DNA of 64,000 nucleotides from Planctomycetota bacterium (GCA_028281765.1 JANQJF010000128.1:62001-126000), one strand, 5' to 3'; positions 1 through 10,411 are shown, counted from the first letter of the stretch. The notes: generated by a model not told the origin, from the letters alone. Translations and numbers: made by a program.

Positions 1-572
1 CGCTGCTGGACGGCCGCCGCGACGACGCAGCGCGCATCCTGCTCGACGACCTCGACTGGCTGCGCCACCACGTCTACCTGCTCGGCAGCGTGTCGGCCGA
101 CCTCGCCGAGACAGGCGAAGTTCTCGTCCGCCTCGGCCGCGCGCGCGAGCTCGCCGCGCGCATCGAATCCCTCCAGCCGGTCGCGACGAGCGCGGCGGTC
201 TCCCAGGCGCTGACCTACGTCGCCGGCCTGATCCTCGTGACCGAGACCAACCGCGCTCCGGACACCGCCCTCGCGACTCTCGAGCAAAGCCGTCAGCTCG
301 TCTGGTCGACGCTGCTCAAGGCCGCGGTCCACCGCCGCCGCGGCGAACTCGTCGACGAAACCCGCGAACTCGCGACCGCCGTGCGCATCTCCGACGGTGC
401 CCTCGTCCGCGAGAACTTTTCCCGCGCCCTGAACGCGTTGGGACGGGACGAGGAAGCCACCGCGCTGCTCGCGGACCTGCGCAAGCAGCTCCTGACGATC
501 GACCTGCGTCGTGCATCGCGACACCCGGTGTTGAGTCCGGGGCGGGCGTTGGCGTTCTTGGCGACGCGCTGA
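1..572 (+). CDS. C-terminal part of a helical-repeat (TPR-like) protein, truncated at the left edge
   Basis: An open frame enters from base 3 without a start codon and ends at TGA 570-572, so only about 189 C-terminal residues are visible. The sequence is rich in Ala, Leu, Arg and Glu with a helix-turn-helix periodicity. Blocks such as ATLEQSRQ and ALNALGRDEEATALLADLRKQ look like TPR-type helical pairs. TPR tails like this are common at the end of planctomycetal Ser/Thr kinases, but the N-terminal part lies outside the window, so no function is assigned. GTG codons inside the frame (for example at 90) could be misread as starts. Confidence 0.6.
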   Translation, partial: LLDGRRDDAARILLDDLDWLRHHVYLLGSVSADLAETGEVLVRLGRARELAARIESLQPVATSAAVSQALTYVAGLILVTETNRAPDTALATLEQSRQLVWSTLLKAAVHRRRGELVDETRELATAVRISDGALVRENFSRALNALGRDEEATALLADLRKQLLTIDLRRASRHPVLSPGRALAFLATR

Positions 573-586
573 GGGCGTGGGCGACA

Positions 587-711
587 CGTTTTCGGGCTCG
601 GGCTCGGACCCGTTCACGTTCCACGGGTCGGGACTCGGGACTCGTGGAACGCCCGTGTCCCGTGTCCCGACCCGTGGTACGTGAACGGGCCCGGGTCCGG
701 GCCCGAAAACG
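587..711. repeat. Long near-perfect inverted repeat (about 125 nt)
   Basis: The left arm 587-633 and the reverse complement of the right arm 665-711 match at 42 of 47 positions. Both begin CGTTTTCGGGC and both end CCACGGGTCGGGA. The 31-nt centre (634-664) contains a smaller CGGGAC/GTCCCG pair. The element fills the gap between the end of the truncated gene and the DUF4382 lipoprotein gene. It has no U-tract, so a simple intrinsic terminator is unlikely. It could be a REP- or MITE-like element or a structured 3' end. Confidence 0.85.
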
Positions 712-812
712 CCCCCCGCACATTTTCCCGTTGCACCTCGCACGTCATCCCGTTTCTCCCTTCGGCCCACCCCCCTGCGCATTCCGATAACCCCTTCATG
801 GAGATACCCCCC

Positions 813-2585
813 ATGATTCGTTGGTCGACGCTCCCCCTCCTCGCCATCGCGCTTCTCCTGCCGTCCTGCGGCGGCAGCAGTTCCACGGACGCGACGGGCG
901 GCACGGGCTCGGCGGCCATCGTGCTGACCGACGCCGCGTCCGACGAGATCGACGTCTTCGAGGTCGACGTCACGGACATCACGCTGACGAAGGCAAACGG
1001 CTCGGCCGTCTCGGTGCTCGCGCGGCGCGCCCGTGTCGACTTCGCCGAGCTCCAGAGCGTCGGGGAACTCGTGCTCGGCGTCGGGCTCGAGGCCGGCTTC
1101 TACGAGTCGCTGAAGATGACGCTCGACTTCGCGAACGCGCAGGTCTGCATCGTCGACAAGTCGACGCAGGCGACTATCCTCGACGCCGCGGGCAACGTGC
1201 TCAACGGCACGATCGAGACCACGGTCACGTTCCCGCGCAACGCGCGACCGCGCGTGATCGCCGGTCGCAACCACCTGTTCAACCTCGATCTCGACCTCGA
1301 CCGCGCGGTCGCCGTCGATGCCGCCGACAACGAAGTCACGTTCAGCCCGGTGCTCGACGTCACGCTCGATCCGGACAGCCCGAAGCCGACGCTGATGCGC
1401 GGCGTGCTGACCTCGGTCGGCACGGACTCGATCACGCTCGAACGTCGCACGCCGAACGACGAGGCGATCGGCAGTTACACCATTGCCGTCACGTCGTCGA
1501 CGGTCTTCCAGATCGACGGGGCGATCTCCACCGGCACGGCAGGCCTCACGACGATCGGCGGGTTCGTCAACAGCCGGGTCTACGTGCAGGGCACGCTGAG
1601 CACGACCGAGCAGAAGCTGACCGCGCTCGCGATCGAGACGGGCGCCGGCACCCGCGGCAACGGCCAGGACTGGGTCGTCGGGCACATCGTCGCGCGTACC
1701 GGCGCGGCGGGCAGCGACGCGACGCTCACCGTGCTCGGTCGCTCGTACGACGGGCCGGGCGGCACCGTCCGTATCAACACGTCGCACACGATCAACGTCT
1801 CGAAGTCGATGACGAAGGTGCTGCGTCGTGGTGCGGGGAACTCCCTCGACAGCGACGCGCTGCAGGTCGGACAACTGATCACGGCGTTCGGTACGCTGAC
1901 CTCGACCACACTCGACGCGACGGCCGCGACCGGCGTGGTGCGCATGCATCGCACGAGCCTCTTCGGCGTCGCCGCGGGGACGGTCAGTAGCGATACGATC
2001 ACGCTCAACGTGTCCCGGATCGGTCTGCGCCCGATCGCACGCTTCAACTTCGACGTGTCCGGGACCACGCAGCTGACGGCGACGGCGATGACCGTCGACA
2101 CGGACGGACTCGACGCGTCAGGAGTCGCCGCGAACAGTCGCATCCGCGCGATCGGCTGGCTCAACCCGGTCGGTGTCACGACCGACGCCGACTTCGACGC
2201 CGTCTCGCTCGTCAACAACACCGGCGGCAACCGCCTACTACTGTGCCAGTGGCTGCCGGCTCGCACCGACGCGATCACCGCGACGTCGACCGAACTCACC
2301 CTGGCGGTGGCCAACGCGTGGATCAAGAGCGTCGCAGACGGCTTCTCGCCGGTGGCGCTGACCGATTCACCGGCGCCGACGGTGACGCCCGCCAGCGACA
2401 CCGGGGCCTACGTGATCATCGAGGACGGCGCGCTCGAGTCGCACCGTGAATTCGCGCCGTTCGCCGAGTCGCTGACGTCGCGCATCTCGTCGACGTCCCC
2501 GGTCGCGCGGATCGCGGCGCTCGGGACGTTCAACGAGACGGAACAGGTACTCAGCGCGACGGTCGTGACCGTGGTCCTGCGCTAG
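813..2585 (+). CDS. DUF4382 domain lipoprotein
   Basis: Predicted 590-residue exported lipoprotein of unknown function. I chose ATG 813 because GGAG at 800-803 sits at good spacing, and the product then starts with a lipoprotein signal (MIRWSTLPLLAIALLLPSC, Cys at about residue 19). A low-complexity Gly/Ser stretch follows. Residues about 30-180 resemble DUF4382 (AAIVLTDAASDEIDVFEVDV, then a block on tuning a linear response). The remainder consists of beta-rich repeats with motifs such as GVLTSVGTDSITLE and GHIVARTG, reminiscent of DUF5666 modules. Its 3' end overlaps the convergent gene 2551-3147 by 35 nt. A longer in-frame start at 681 would lie inside the upstream palindrome and destroy the signal peptide. 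Confidence 0.8.
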   Translation: MIRWSTLPLLAIALLLPSCGGSSSTDATGGTGSAAIVLTDAASDEIDVFEVDVTDITLTKANGSAVSVLARRARVDFAELQSVGELVLGVGLEAGFYESLKMTLDFANAQVCIVDKSTQATILDAAGNVLNGTIETTVTFPRNARPRVIAGRNHLFNLDLDLDRAVAVDAADNEVTFSPVLDVTLDPDSPKPTLMRGVLTSVGTDSITLERRTPNDEAIGSYTIAVTSSTVFQIDGAISTGTAGLTTIGGFVNSRVYVQGTLSTTEQKLTALAIETGAGTRGNGQDWVVGHIVARTGAAGSDATLTVLGRSYDGPGGTVRINTSHTINVSKSMTKVLRRGAGNSLDSDALQVGQLITAFGTLTSTTLDATAATGVVRMHRTSLFGVAAGTVSSDTITLNVSRIGLRPIARFNFDVSGTTQLTATAMTVDTDGLDASGVAANSRIRAIGWLNPVGVTTDADFDAVSLVNNTGGNRLLLCQWLPARTDAITATSTELTLAVANAWIKSVADGFSPVALTDSPAPTVTPASDTGAYVIIEDGALESHREFAPFAESLTSRISSTSPVARIAALGTFNETEQVLSATVVTVVLR

Positions 2586-3147
2586 CGCGCTTCTTCGCTG
2601 CCGACTTCTTCACCGGCGTAGCCTTCTCGGGCGCGCTCTTCTTCGGGGCGCTCTTCCGCGCGGCGGTCGCACGCGCGTGCGCCGCGTCCGCCTGCTTCAG
2701 GGCCCGCTTGAACTTCAAAACGTCCTTGCGCAGCGAGAACGCGAGTCGGTCCGCGTGATGCGAGAACGTGATGTCCTTGCCCCATCGCTTGCGGAGCGAA
2801 TCGAGCGATCGCTGTGCGGACTGCGCGCGACGCACAGCCGCGCGGAGCAGCCGGCGCTTGGCGAAAAGGTCCTTCGCGACCTCGGCCTGCTTCGCGAGAT
2901 CGTTCGTCGACTCGAGCTTCTTTCGAATCGGCAGGAGCTTGGCGATCCGCGCGTTGGTCCGCTTGACCTTCGCGCGCTCGGCGGCCTTGGGTCGCGGCCG
3001 GTGTTTCTGCTCGCCGTAGAGCGGGCTGACCGGAGTCGCGCCGAGGTTGGGCCCGACGAACTGGGCTTCGACGGGCGTCGCCCAAACCAGGAGAAGCGCG
3101 CCGCACGTGACGGCGCGGAGCAGTGCTTGCCGAACGCGTCTCTTCAT
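2551..3147 (-). CDS. Secreted Lys/Ala/Arg-rich hypothetical protein
   Basis: 198 residues. A signal peptide is visible (MKRRVRQALLRAVTCGALLL... ending PVEAQ, about residues 1-29). The middle (residues 50-150) is strongly basic and helical, with heptad-like Leu/Ala spacing that suggests a coiled coil. The last 40 residues are a low-complexity tail of SAPKKSAPEK- and KKSAAKKRA-like units similar to histone H1 tails. An AGAGAGG Shine-Dalgarno lies 8 nt before the ATG. The 3' end overlaps the convergent lipoprotein gene. I do not recognise a family; the tail could bind anionic polymers, which is inference only. Confidence 0.6.
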   Translation of the reverse strand: MKRRVRQALLRAVTCGALLLVWATPVEAQFVGPNLGATPVSPLYGEQKHRPRPKAAERAKVKRTNARIAKLLPIRKKLESTNDLAKQAEVAKDLFAKRRLLRAAVRRAQSAQRSLDSLRKRWGKDITFSHHADRLAFSLRKDVLKFKRALKQADAAHARATAARKSAPKKSAPEKATPVKKSAAKKRASAGPRSRPSR

Positions 3148-3243
3148 CGCGATACCTCTCTGTCTATAGGAGCCAACGACCGGTAGGTCCCGTTAGGTCC
3201 AAATGTTCCCGATTGCGAGGATTTCGGGTCCGGAACGACCCGT

Positions 3244-4113
3244 TCAGCCGCGGAGCATCAGCCAGCACTCGCCGAGCGCCCGCATCCCGGCGCGCTCGTA
3301 GGCGCGTCGCGCCGGAGCGTTCTCGGCCGCAACGTGCAGGCAGACCAGCGGGTGAGAACGGAGGAACTCGTCCGCGACGTGGGCGACGAGCCGGGATGCG
3401 AGTCCCTGGCCGCGCTGCTTCGGGTCGGTGTAGACACCCTCGAGGACCGCGGCGGCCGAGCCGCAGCTGCCGACATCGAGCTTGCACGACGGCGCGCCGA
3501 CCGGCCCCACGACCACGGTCTGTTCGAGCTTGATCCGCCGCCGCACGGTGTCGCGCAGCCAGACCTTGTTCACGCGCCAGGCCGCGACGTTCAGATCGCT
3601 CTCGTTGAGCTCGAGGGCAGCCTGCATCAGCGCTTTCGAGTCCCGACGCTCGGCCCGGCGGGCGTCCGTCCGCGCCAGCTCCGCATCGATCTCGCCCGAC
3701 GTGGCGCCGTAGTAGACCTGCTGCCGGTTGACGAGCGGGGTCCGGCTGTCGTGGCGGCACAGCTCCTGGACGACCTCCCGTCGCGCCAGGACGATGCGCC
3801 ACTCCCACGGACAGTCACGGATGAAGGCTGCGAGGCGCTGTGCCGACAGTGGCGACCGTTCGACGACGATCAGGTTGCCGCGTCCGCCGAAGTAGATCAG
3901 GCCGAGCAGGCGATCGACACCGTGGATGCCGTAGATCTGGTCGCGACCGTCGAGGAACGACTCCTCGAGCGCGTTCCGGACATACGCCGCGTGGACCCCG
4001 ACCTCCTCGGCGACCTGCCGGGCCTCGTCGAGTTCGGCCGGGTCGAGCTGCCGGCAGGCGAACGCCGGGCTGGCCTCCAGTCGCTCAAGGTCGGTCGCAG
4101 AACGGTCGATCAT
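3244..4113 (-). CDS. GNAT family N-acetyltransferase
   Basis: 289 residues if ATG 4113 is used, which has GGGGA 5 nt upstream; an in-frame GTG at 4125 is the alternative. The C-terminal 130 residues carry the GNAT acetyl-CoA signature: strand VLEGVYTDP followed by the pyrophosphate loop KQRGQGLASRLV, then CLHVAAENAPARRAYERAGM typical of motif B. The N-terminal half resembles the DUF4081-like domain found in two-domain GNATs and contains EVVQELCR and VNRQQVYYG. The substrate cannot be inferred. It stands divergent from the small gene at 4180. Confidence 0.85.
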   Translation of the reverse strand: MIDRSATDLERLEASPAFACRQLDPAELDEARQVAEEVGVHAAYVRNALEESFLDGRDQIYGIHGVDRLLGLIYFGGRGNLIVVERSPLSAQRLAAFIRDCPWEWRIVLARREVVQELCRHDSRTPLVNRQQVYYGATSGEIDAELARTDARRAERRDSKALMQAALELNESDLNVAAWRVNKVWLRDTVRRRIKLEQTVVVGPVGAPSCKLDVGSCGSAAAVLEGVYTDPKQRGQGLASRLVAHVADEFLRSHPLVCLHVAAENAPARRAYERAGMRALGECWLMLRG

Positions 4114-4179
4114 CGGAATCCCCACGCCATGAGGGTCACCACGTCGGTGCCCCCCGGCAGAACGGGAAGGTCAGGACTC

Positions 4180-4551
4180 ATGCAGTTTACACCAGCTCAT
4201 GATGCCACCCCTCTGGCTCCCCTGCTCGACCGAATTCAAGACGACCCGTGGTCCCTGACCCTGTCGGAGCGCAATTCGGTCGCGGTGCGGATGCCCGAGC
4301 AGCAGGCGCAGTGGCTGCGACTCCTGCCGAACCTCGTCGAGCCGCCAACGCCGGCGCCCGATTTTCCGGCGTTTCTCCTCGAGACGGAGCGGTTCGCCGC
4401 ATTGCGACGCGCGATCGAGGGGAAACTGACGCACTCGGAGCTCGACACCGCGACCGCGGATGAGCTGCAGCGGTTCGTCGACCTCTACCGCAACTACCTG
4501 ACGGACGAGTCGTCGACGCTCATCGAAGCGTCAGAGCGGCTGGATCCGTAG
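4180..4551 (+). CDS. Small hypothetical protein
   Basis: 123 residues starting [20 protein letters not shown]. The GGGAAGG at 4164-4170 gives a good ribosome binding site for ATG 4180. The protein is acidic and probably all-helical, with no signal peptide, membrane segment or known motif. The same frame is open far upstream (to 3334), but that part is antisense to the acetyltransferase gene and has no matching ribosome binding site. The end overlaps the convergent thioredoxin-domain gene by 32 nt. Confidence 0.55.
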   Translation: MQFTPAHDATPLAPLLDRIQDDPWSLTLSERNSVAVRMPEQQAQWLRLLPNLVEPPTPAPDFPAFLLETERFAALRRAIEGKLTHSELDTATADELQRFVDLYRNYLTDESSTLIEASERLDP

Positions 4552-6652
4552 TCGGCGCGTCGCAAGTGCCGCGCCGACACACGTAGGCCGCCGGCACGCC
4601 GTCGACGGGCTCCTTGCCCGTCGCGAGACTCGTGAGCTCTTCGAGCGCGGCGCGATTGCCGTCGTGGACGACGACCACGACGTGATGCGGCGGGAACTGC
4701 GTGCGCACGGAGTTCAGGAACGCGCCGACCTCGGCCGACTCCGGATCGCCCGCGATCACGATCTCGCGCGGATCGCCGAGCGCGAACTCGAGCGCGAGCA
4801 CGAGGCTCGGACAGTTGATCGGAGACGTGCTGAGCATCTCGTGGTGCGCACGGAGCGCGTTCCAGCCGCGTTCGTAGAGAGCTTCGTCACCGAGCAGCAG
4901 ACCCGCACGCAGGAATGCCGCGGTCGCGATCGAGATGCCCGACGGCGTCGCCGACTCGAGCACGCTCTTGCTGCGCGTGATCAGCGTCTCGTGATCGTCG
5001 GCGGTGAAGAAGAACGAGCCGTCTTCGTCGAGGAAGTGTGTCTCGATCTGACCGAGGAGCGTCTTCACCTCGCGCAGCCACTTCGGGTCGAAGTCGCACT
5101 CGAACACGTCGAGCAGCGCGACCGAGAAGAAGGCGTAGTCTTCGAGATACGCCGACAGGTGCGCCTTGCCCGCGCGCGACGTGCGCAAGAGGCGACCGTC
5201 GCGCCGCATGTGCGTGAGCACGAAGTCGGCGGCGCTTCGCGCGGCGTCCAGGTAGCGCGGCTCTCCGAGCACCTGGTGCGCGCGTGCGAAGGCGGAAATC
5301 ACCATCCCGGTCCACGCCGTCAGGATCTTGTCGTCGGTGCCGGGCGGGATGCGCTTCTTGCGCGCGTCGTAGAGCGCCTGACGAGCGTTCTCGAGCCGTG
5401 CCCGCACCTGCGCCTCTTCGAGCTCGAGACGCTTTGCGATGTCCGCGATCGGCATCGCGCGAAACAGCACGTTGTGTCCCTCGAAATTGCCGCTGTCCGT
5501 GACGCCCCACCGGAGTCGGGCGAGCTCCGCGTCGTCGCCGCAGATCTTGTCGACGTCGGCCCGACTCCACACGAAGAACTTGCCCTCCTCACCTTCACTG
5601 TCCGCGTCGGTCGTCGACCAGAACGCGCCGCCCGGATCCTGCATCTCGCGCAGGAGGTAGTCGAGCACGTCGCGGCACACCTCGGCGTAGCGAGGCTCGT
5701 CGGTCACGAGATACGCGTCGAGATACGCCTGCACGAGGAGGCTGTTGTCGTACAGCATCTTCTCGAAGTGCGGGACGAGCCATTCCCGGTCGGTGCTGTA
5801 GCGGTGGAAGCCACCTCCGATCTGGTCGTAGATCCCGCCGTCGGCCATCGCCTGCAGGGTGCGCTCGGCCATCTGCAGCGGCTTGGTCGCCTTCGTGCGC
5901 GCATGCGCGCGGAGCAGCTGCTGGATCTCGCTCGCGTGCGGAAACTTCGGCGCGAAGTTCGGCGGCGCCGCGAATCCTCCCGTCGACTCGTCGAACCGAC
6001 TCCGACTCTGCTCGACGAACGACTCGACGAATTCGAGCTTCGGGTCGTTCGGCTGCCCGCGCACCGCGAGGTGCTTCGAGATCGCCTGCGTGAGACGCTT
6101 GGACAACGAGTCGACGTCCGAGCGACGGTTGTTCCAGAGATCGATCGTGTGGTCGAGGACGCGCTGGAATCCCGGCATGCCCATGCGATCCTCGGGCGGC
6201 CAGTAGGTCCCGCCGAAATACGGCTTGAGGTCAGGCGTCATGAACACCGACATCGGCCAACCACCGCTGCCGGTCAGCGCCTGCACGGCCACCATGTAGA
6301 TCTCGTCGAGATCCGGCCGCTCCTCCCGATCGACCTTGATGCAGACGAAGTTCTCGTTGAGCTTCTTCGCAATCGCGGGGTTCTCGAAGCTCTCGTGCTC
6401 CATGACGTGGCACCAGTGGCACGCCGAGTAACCGATCGACAGGAAGATCGGCTTGTTCTCCTTCTTCGCGCGCGCGAGCGCCTCCTCGCCCCAGGGGTAC
6501 CAGTCGACCGGGTTGTGGACGTGCTGCAGCAGGTACGGCGACGTCTCGTTCACGAGGTGGTTCATTTTGCGGGGTTTCGACGTCGGGGTGTCGTGCTGCG
6601 CGGGGGCACACGCGGCGAGGACGAGGGCAGCGGCCGGGAGAGTGGATCGCAT
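4520..6652 (-). CDS. YyaL/SSP411-type thioredoxin-domain lipoprotein (DUF255)
   Basis: 710 residues, matching the usual full-length family (spermatogenesis-associated protein 20/YyaL). After a short lipoprotein signal ([15 protein letters not shown]) the DUF255/thioredoxin_7 domain starts at [20 protein letters not shown]. It contains the hallmark [14 protein letters not shown], with the CxxC pair, and [11 protein letters not shown]. Residues 200-700 form the (alpha/alpha)6-barrel region ([52 protein letters not shown]). The family is conserved but its substrate is unsettled. The lipobox suggests this copy is envelope-anchored, unlike typical cytosolic members. Confidence 0.93.
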   Translation of the reverse strand: MRSTLPAAALVLAACAPAQHDTPTSKPRKMNHLVNETSPYLLQHVHNPVDWYPWGEEALARAKKENKPIFLSIGYSACHWCHVMEHESFENPAIAKKLNENFVCIKVDREERPDLDEIYMVAVQALTGSGGWPMSVFMTPDLKPYFGGTYWPPEDRMGMPGFQRVLDHTIDLWNNRRSDVDSLSKRLTQAISKHLAVRGQPNDPKLEFVESFVEQSRSRFDESTGGFAAPPNFAPKFPHASEIQQLLRAHARTKATKPLQMAERTLQAMADGGIYDQIGGGFHRYSTDREWLVPHFEKMLYDNSLLVQAYLDAYLVTDEPRYAEVCRDVLDYLLREMQDPGGAFWSTTDADSEGEEGKFFVWSRADVDKICGDDAELARLRWGVTDSGNFEGHNVLFRAMPIADIAKRLELEEAQVRARLENARQALYDARKKRIPPGTDDKILTAWTGMVISAFARAHQVLGEPRYLDAARSAADFVLTHMRRDGRLLRTSRAGKAHLSAYLEDYAFFSVALLDVFECDFDPKWLREVKTLLGQIETHFLDEDGSFFFTADDHETLITRSKSVLESATPSGISIATAAFLRAGLLLGDEALYERGWNALRAHHEMLSTSPINCPSLVLALEFALGDPREIVIAGDPESAEVGAFLNSVRTQFPPHHVVVVVHDGNRAALEELTSLATGKEPVDGVPAAYVCRRGTCDAPTTDPAALTLR

Positions 6653-6731
6653 CAGCTGTGGAGACTACCGGTTCGGGGCCATCGGCATACACCGCGGCCG
6701 CCGAACGAGTTCCCCGAATTGCGCCGACTCA

Positions 6732-9700
6732 TCAGCGCCGCGCGAGCAGCGGCGTGAAGTACCGGTAGTACACCTCGAGGCTGAGCACGATCATCGCCGT
6801 CGTGTAGCTCCGGTCCCGCCTGGTGTCGTTCGCGTACTGCGCATAGGCGCCGATCGGAGAGAACGAACCGTCCTGATTCTGCGCCGGCAGCACGACCTCC
6901 TTGAGCGCCGTGTTCCACTCGTCCCACACATCGCCGCCAGCGAGCAGAGTCGCGAGCGAACTGTAGTACCAGAAGTACACGTTGCCCGCGCCACGCTTGA
7001 CGAACTGGTCGGTGCTGTACTGCCGATAGCGCGACGGTCGCCGGTCGACGACGTATTCGAGCGCGTCCTCGATCCGCGTGTCGACGCGTTCGCCGAGCAG
7101 CATCAGGCAGAACGCGGCCGCCGGCGTCGACGCCGGCAGCGTGCGCCAGCCCGAGTTCAGCCGGGAAGGATCCTTGCTGTAGAGCACATAGCCACGGCGA
7201 CGGTCGAACATCCTCCAGAGGAAATCCTTCGCGTCGTCGAGCGCGCGATCCGGGAACTCGATCCCGCCGATCTGCGCCGACTTAAGGGCCATGATCTGCC
7301 ACGCGCTGACCGACGTGCGCGAGAAGCGATCCTCCGGACGCAGGTCCGCCGAGTAGTACGGCCAACCCCCGCGGTTGCGCTCGTCGCCGCGTCGGTTCTG
7401 GTTCTTCAGAATCCACTGCACGGCCATCTCGAGCGGCTCGCGCAGCTCGTCGTCACGCGTCATCGCGTAGCACTCGGCGAGTGCGTAGGTCGTGATGCCG
7501 TGGCTGTAGGCCGAGCTGCGGCCGAAGTGTCCGGTTTCGAGATCCTGCGTGTCGACCAACGCGCGCAGCGCGCGCTCGACCTCACTCGAGTACTCGGTGT
7601 CCGACTTGTGCGTGTGTCCCGCGCCGAGGAACGCGAGTGTGCACAGCGCGGTCTTGCCGATGTAGGTCTCGCCGTACTTTTCGTGGTCGAAGCGCGAACT
7701 GCCCCAGTAGCCACCGCGACGCTGCACGGATGCCAGGTAGCGCAGACCCGCCGCGACCGCCGCTTCGGTCTCTTCGCTGCCGCCGAACCGCTCGAGCGCC
7801 TCCTGCTTCTTGGGGCCTGTCCGGTTCGCGTAGAGCGCCGGCGTCGCGGTCGGCGGACCGAGGCGCGCGACTTGCATCTCGCGGTGCGGTGCGCGCGCGA
7901 GGTGCGATCGCGGCCGCGGCATCTTGGAGCCGAGCGCGGAGCGGCCGACCTTGGCGAGCGAACGCGTCGCCGAGAACGCCTCGGGGCCCCGCCGTTCGGG
8001 CGCGGGCTCGGACCGCATCTGCGAGTCGCCGACGGGTGCGTCGCTCTTCGCGACCTTCGGACGCGACGCGGAGGCCTCCGCGACTCCGTCCCGCAACGAC
8101 GACTTCGCGAGCGAGGACGACGGCAACGGCAGCCGCGAAGCGACGCGCTGCGAACGACTGGTCGTCATCCTCGTCGGCCGCTGCGGACGCAGCGAAGACG
8201 AAGGCATCGGCCGCGACACCTCGAGGTCCGTGCTGCGCGACGGAGCACGCGAGGTCCCGAGCCCGGACGCGCGAGTGGGCGCCTGCAGCTCGGTCGACGC
8301 CTGCGGCGCGGCCATCGCGAGTGCGCCTTCGGCAGCCGTACTCGCGCGCTCGGCGCGGACAGCGTCCTGCATCGACGGCGCGGCGAGCGCACTCTGCGGC
8401 GGCGCGTCCTGCGAGGAAAACCGTTCTCCCGCCGTGGCGACCACGCCCGCGGATCGGGCCAGCCCGCTGCGACCGGGCACGCCAACCTCCAACGTGGACT
8501 CCCCCGCCTGCGACCGGCTCACCGACGACTCGGCGGCGGCGGTCGGCGCGGCGACGGCCGTCGATTGCGCGGCCGTCGCCGCGACCGAAGCATCGCGACC
8601 CTGCGACGGGGCGACGTTCTGCACGGTGTCCTGCAACGCCGACGAAGGCGCGACCGAGGCGCTCGGGGCAGCCGCGGCCGCGACGCGACTCCCGGACTCG
8701 ACGCGTGGCGCCGCGCCTTCGGCCGCGGACACCGTGGCGGCGGGCGCCGCGACGCTCTCTTGGAACGACCGACCCTGGAACGCGATCGTGCGATGCACGT
8801 CACTCGCGCGACCCCCACCCCCGCCGGCGGCCTCGCCCGCGGAGAGGAATCGCACCTCGAGCCGGTCGCCGTCGTCCGGCAGCTCCGGTTCGTCGTGACC
8901 GAGCTGCATGCCGCCGAGAATCATCAGGATCAGCAGGTGCAGGAGCGCGGAGATCAGGATGCACCACGTGATGATGTCGAGCTGGCGCCAGCGGTTCCCC
9001 AGCAAGAGCAACGCAATGAGCAGCAGCGCGACGAACAGCGTGATCCAGAGGAACAGCTCGAGCGCGGACTGGCCCTCCCACCAGGGGTAGACCTCCTTCG
9101 CGCGCGCTTCGTAGACGAGCGCGGCGGCGCCGAGCTGGATCAGCTCGACCGAGAAGCCGTCGCCACGCGGCAGCGGTCCGCGGTAGTTGCCGAGTCGCGT
9201 CTCCGCGACCGGCTCGACGAACGCGCCCTCGTGCCGCCAGGTGCGGTGCACGACCGGCGCGCCCCCCGCGGCCTGCCGCGCAAACCAGAGCGCGGTGCCG
9301 TCCGGCGCGAACGCGGGATCGCGATCGATGCGCACGACGTCCCGCTCGGCGGGGTCGACCTCGTCCGCCAGCAAGCGAACGGCCGGCTGCTCGGCGTTCG
9401 ACTTGCCGAGCCAGATCTCCGCGTTCTGCTCGCCGAGCACGCGCCGCACGAACGCGAGCCCGAACCCGCCCGGCTCGGGCGCAGGATCGATCTCGTCGTG
9501 CTCGGTATTGAACTCGCTGCCGAGCGGCTCCGGCGCACGGAACCGGCCGTCGCGATACTCCGCGCGGTAGAGGTCGAAGCCGCCGTTGCCATCGTCGCGA
9601 TCCGACGCGAAGTAGAGCCGACCGTCCGTGCCGAACGCCGGCGCCAGATCATGACGCTCCGGCACGTTGAGAAGCGAGAGCGCCACCGGCTCGAGCTGCG

Positions 9701-10001
9701 GCCGCTCCGGATCGAACGCAACGAGCTCCGTCGTGTCGTCGGGCTGCACCCGCGCGTACACGACGCGTCCGTCGGGCAGTCGCGCCGTCCGACCACGCAC
9801 CGGGCCCGGCAATTCGAAGCGCACCTCCGGCGTGCGCCAGACGAGCATCGAGCGATCCGCGAGCGAATCGGCGCGATAGGCGCGCGTCCCGTCCGTGTAG
9901 AAGAGCGGTCGCCCCGACCGCAACACGCCGAGCGAGACGCCGCACGCGATCGCGACGACGGCACAGCACGCGATGAGGATGATGCGAGTGCGCTTGTTCA
10001 C
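6732..10001 (-). CDS. Large membrane protein: PD40-like propeller, transmembrane pair and squalene-cyclase-like toroid
   Basis: 1089 residues from the GTG at 10001, which shares GTGA with the stop of the upstream ExbD gene (translational coupling). Layout: transmembrane helix about residues 6-25; PD40/WD40-like propeller about 60-300 (GRLYFASDRDDGNGGFDLYRAEY); two hydrophobic helices about 313-337 and 347-366; a Ser/Ala/Arg-rich low-complexity linker about 400-720; and a C-terminal prenyltransferase/squalene-oxidase-like repeat domain about 730-1089 (AAGLRYLASVQRRGGYWGSS, SSAYSHGITTYALAECYA, PAQNQDGSFSP). The cyclase catalytic DxDD motif is not visible, so the toroid is probably a binding or complement-like fold. 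It is the last gene of the TPR-ExbB-ExbD operon, so it may be an effector of that energised complex (inference). Confidence 0.85.
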   Translation of the reverse strand: MNKRTRIILIACCAVVAIACGVSLGVLRSGRPLFYTDGTRAYRADSLADRSMLVWRTPEVRFELPGPVRGRTARLPDGRVVYARVQPDDTTELVAFDPERPQLEPVALSLLNVPERHDLAPAFGTDGRLYFASDRDDGNGGFDLYRAEYRDGRFRAPEPLGSEFNTEHDEIDPAPEPGGFGLAFVRRVLGEQNAEIWLGKSNAEQPAVRLLADEVDPAERDVVRIDRDPAFAPDGTALWFARQAAGGAPVVHRTWRHEGAFVEPVAETRLGNYRGPLPRGDGFSVELIQLGAAALVYEARAKEVYPWWEGQSALELFLWITLFVALLLIALLLLGNRWRQLDIITWCILISALLHLLILMILGGMQLGHDEPELPDDGDRLEVRFLSAGEAAGGGGGRASDVHRTIAFQGRSFQESVAAPAATVSAAEGAAPRVESGSRVAAAAAPSASVAPSSALQDTVQNVAPSQGRDASVAATAAQSTAVAAPTAAAESSVSRSQAGESTLEVGVPGRSGLARSAGVVATAGERFSSQDAPPQSALAAPSMQDAVRAERASTAAEGALAMAAPQASTELQAPTRASGLGTSRAPSRSTDLEVSRPMPSSSLRPQRPTRMTTSRSQRVASRLPLPSSSLAKSSLRDGVAEASASRPKVAKSDAPVGDSQMRSEPAPERRGPEAFSATRSLAKVGRSALGSKMPRPRSHLARAPHREMQVARLGPPTATPALYANRTGPKKQEALERFGGSEETEAAVAAGLRYLASVQRRGGYWGSSRFDHEKYGETYIGKTALCTLAFLGAGHTHKSDTEYSSEVERALRALVDTQDLETGHFGRSSAYSHGITTYALAECYAMTRDDELREPLEMAVQWILKNQNRRGDERNRGGWPYYSADLRPEDRFSRTSVSAWQIMALKSAQIGGIEFPDRALDDAKDFLWRMFDRRRGYVLYSKDPSRLNSGWRTLPASTPAAAFCLMLLGERVDTRIEDALEYVVDRRPSRYRQYSTDQFVKRGAGNVYFWYYSSLATLLAGGDVWDEWNTALKEVVLPAQNQDGSFSPIGAYAQYANDTRRDRSYTTAMIVLSLEVYYRYFTPLLARR

Positions 10002-10411
10002 CTTGGTTCCGAGGGCAACGCTGCGATCGACACGCGCTTCAACGACGCCGCTCGGCACGCGTCGAACGCTTGCGCCACCGAGCCGAAGTGCACGCGGGTA
10101 TCCCCGCGGATCAGAACTTCACGCTTGCGGTTCTCGGCAGCCGCGGCGCGCAGCCGCTGGCGCAGACCCTCGAGCGTGACGCGTCGGCCACCGACGTGCA
10201 GCGAGCCGTCCTCGGCGATCGAGATCACGAGCAGATGCTGCTCTTCGCCGGCCTGTCCAGTCGTGGCATCGGGCAGCTGCAGATCCATCTCCAGCTCCTC
10301 CTTCGCGAACGTCGTCGCGACGAGGAAGAAGATGAGCAGCAAGAACACGACGTCGATCAACGGCGTGAGGTTGAAGTCGCCGCCGGACGGCTCTTCGACC
10401 TTAAGCCGCAT
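9998..10411 (-). CDS. ExbD/TolR family biopolymer transport protein
   Basis: 137 residues beginning MRLKVEEPSGGDFNLTPLID, the classic ExbD/TolR start. The single transmembrane helix is about residues 15-36 (LIDVVFLLLIFFLVATTF) and includes the conserved Asp of PLIDVVF that carries protons. The periplasmic domain follows (EDGSLHVGGRRVTLEGLRQRL, RGDTRVHFGSVAQAFDACR). The ATG at 10411 overlaps the ExbB stop by 11 nt. A longer frame to 10474 would only add antisense-like sequence. It should form a proton-driven complex with the ExbB homologue next to it. Confidence 0.93.
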   Translation of the reverse strand: MRLKVEEPSGGDFNLTPLIDVVFLLLIFFLVATTFAKEELEMDLQLPDATTGQAGEEQHLLVISIAEDGSLHVGGRRVTLEGLRQRLRAAAAENRKREVLIRGDTRVHFGSVAQAFDACRAASLKRVSIAALPSEPR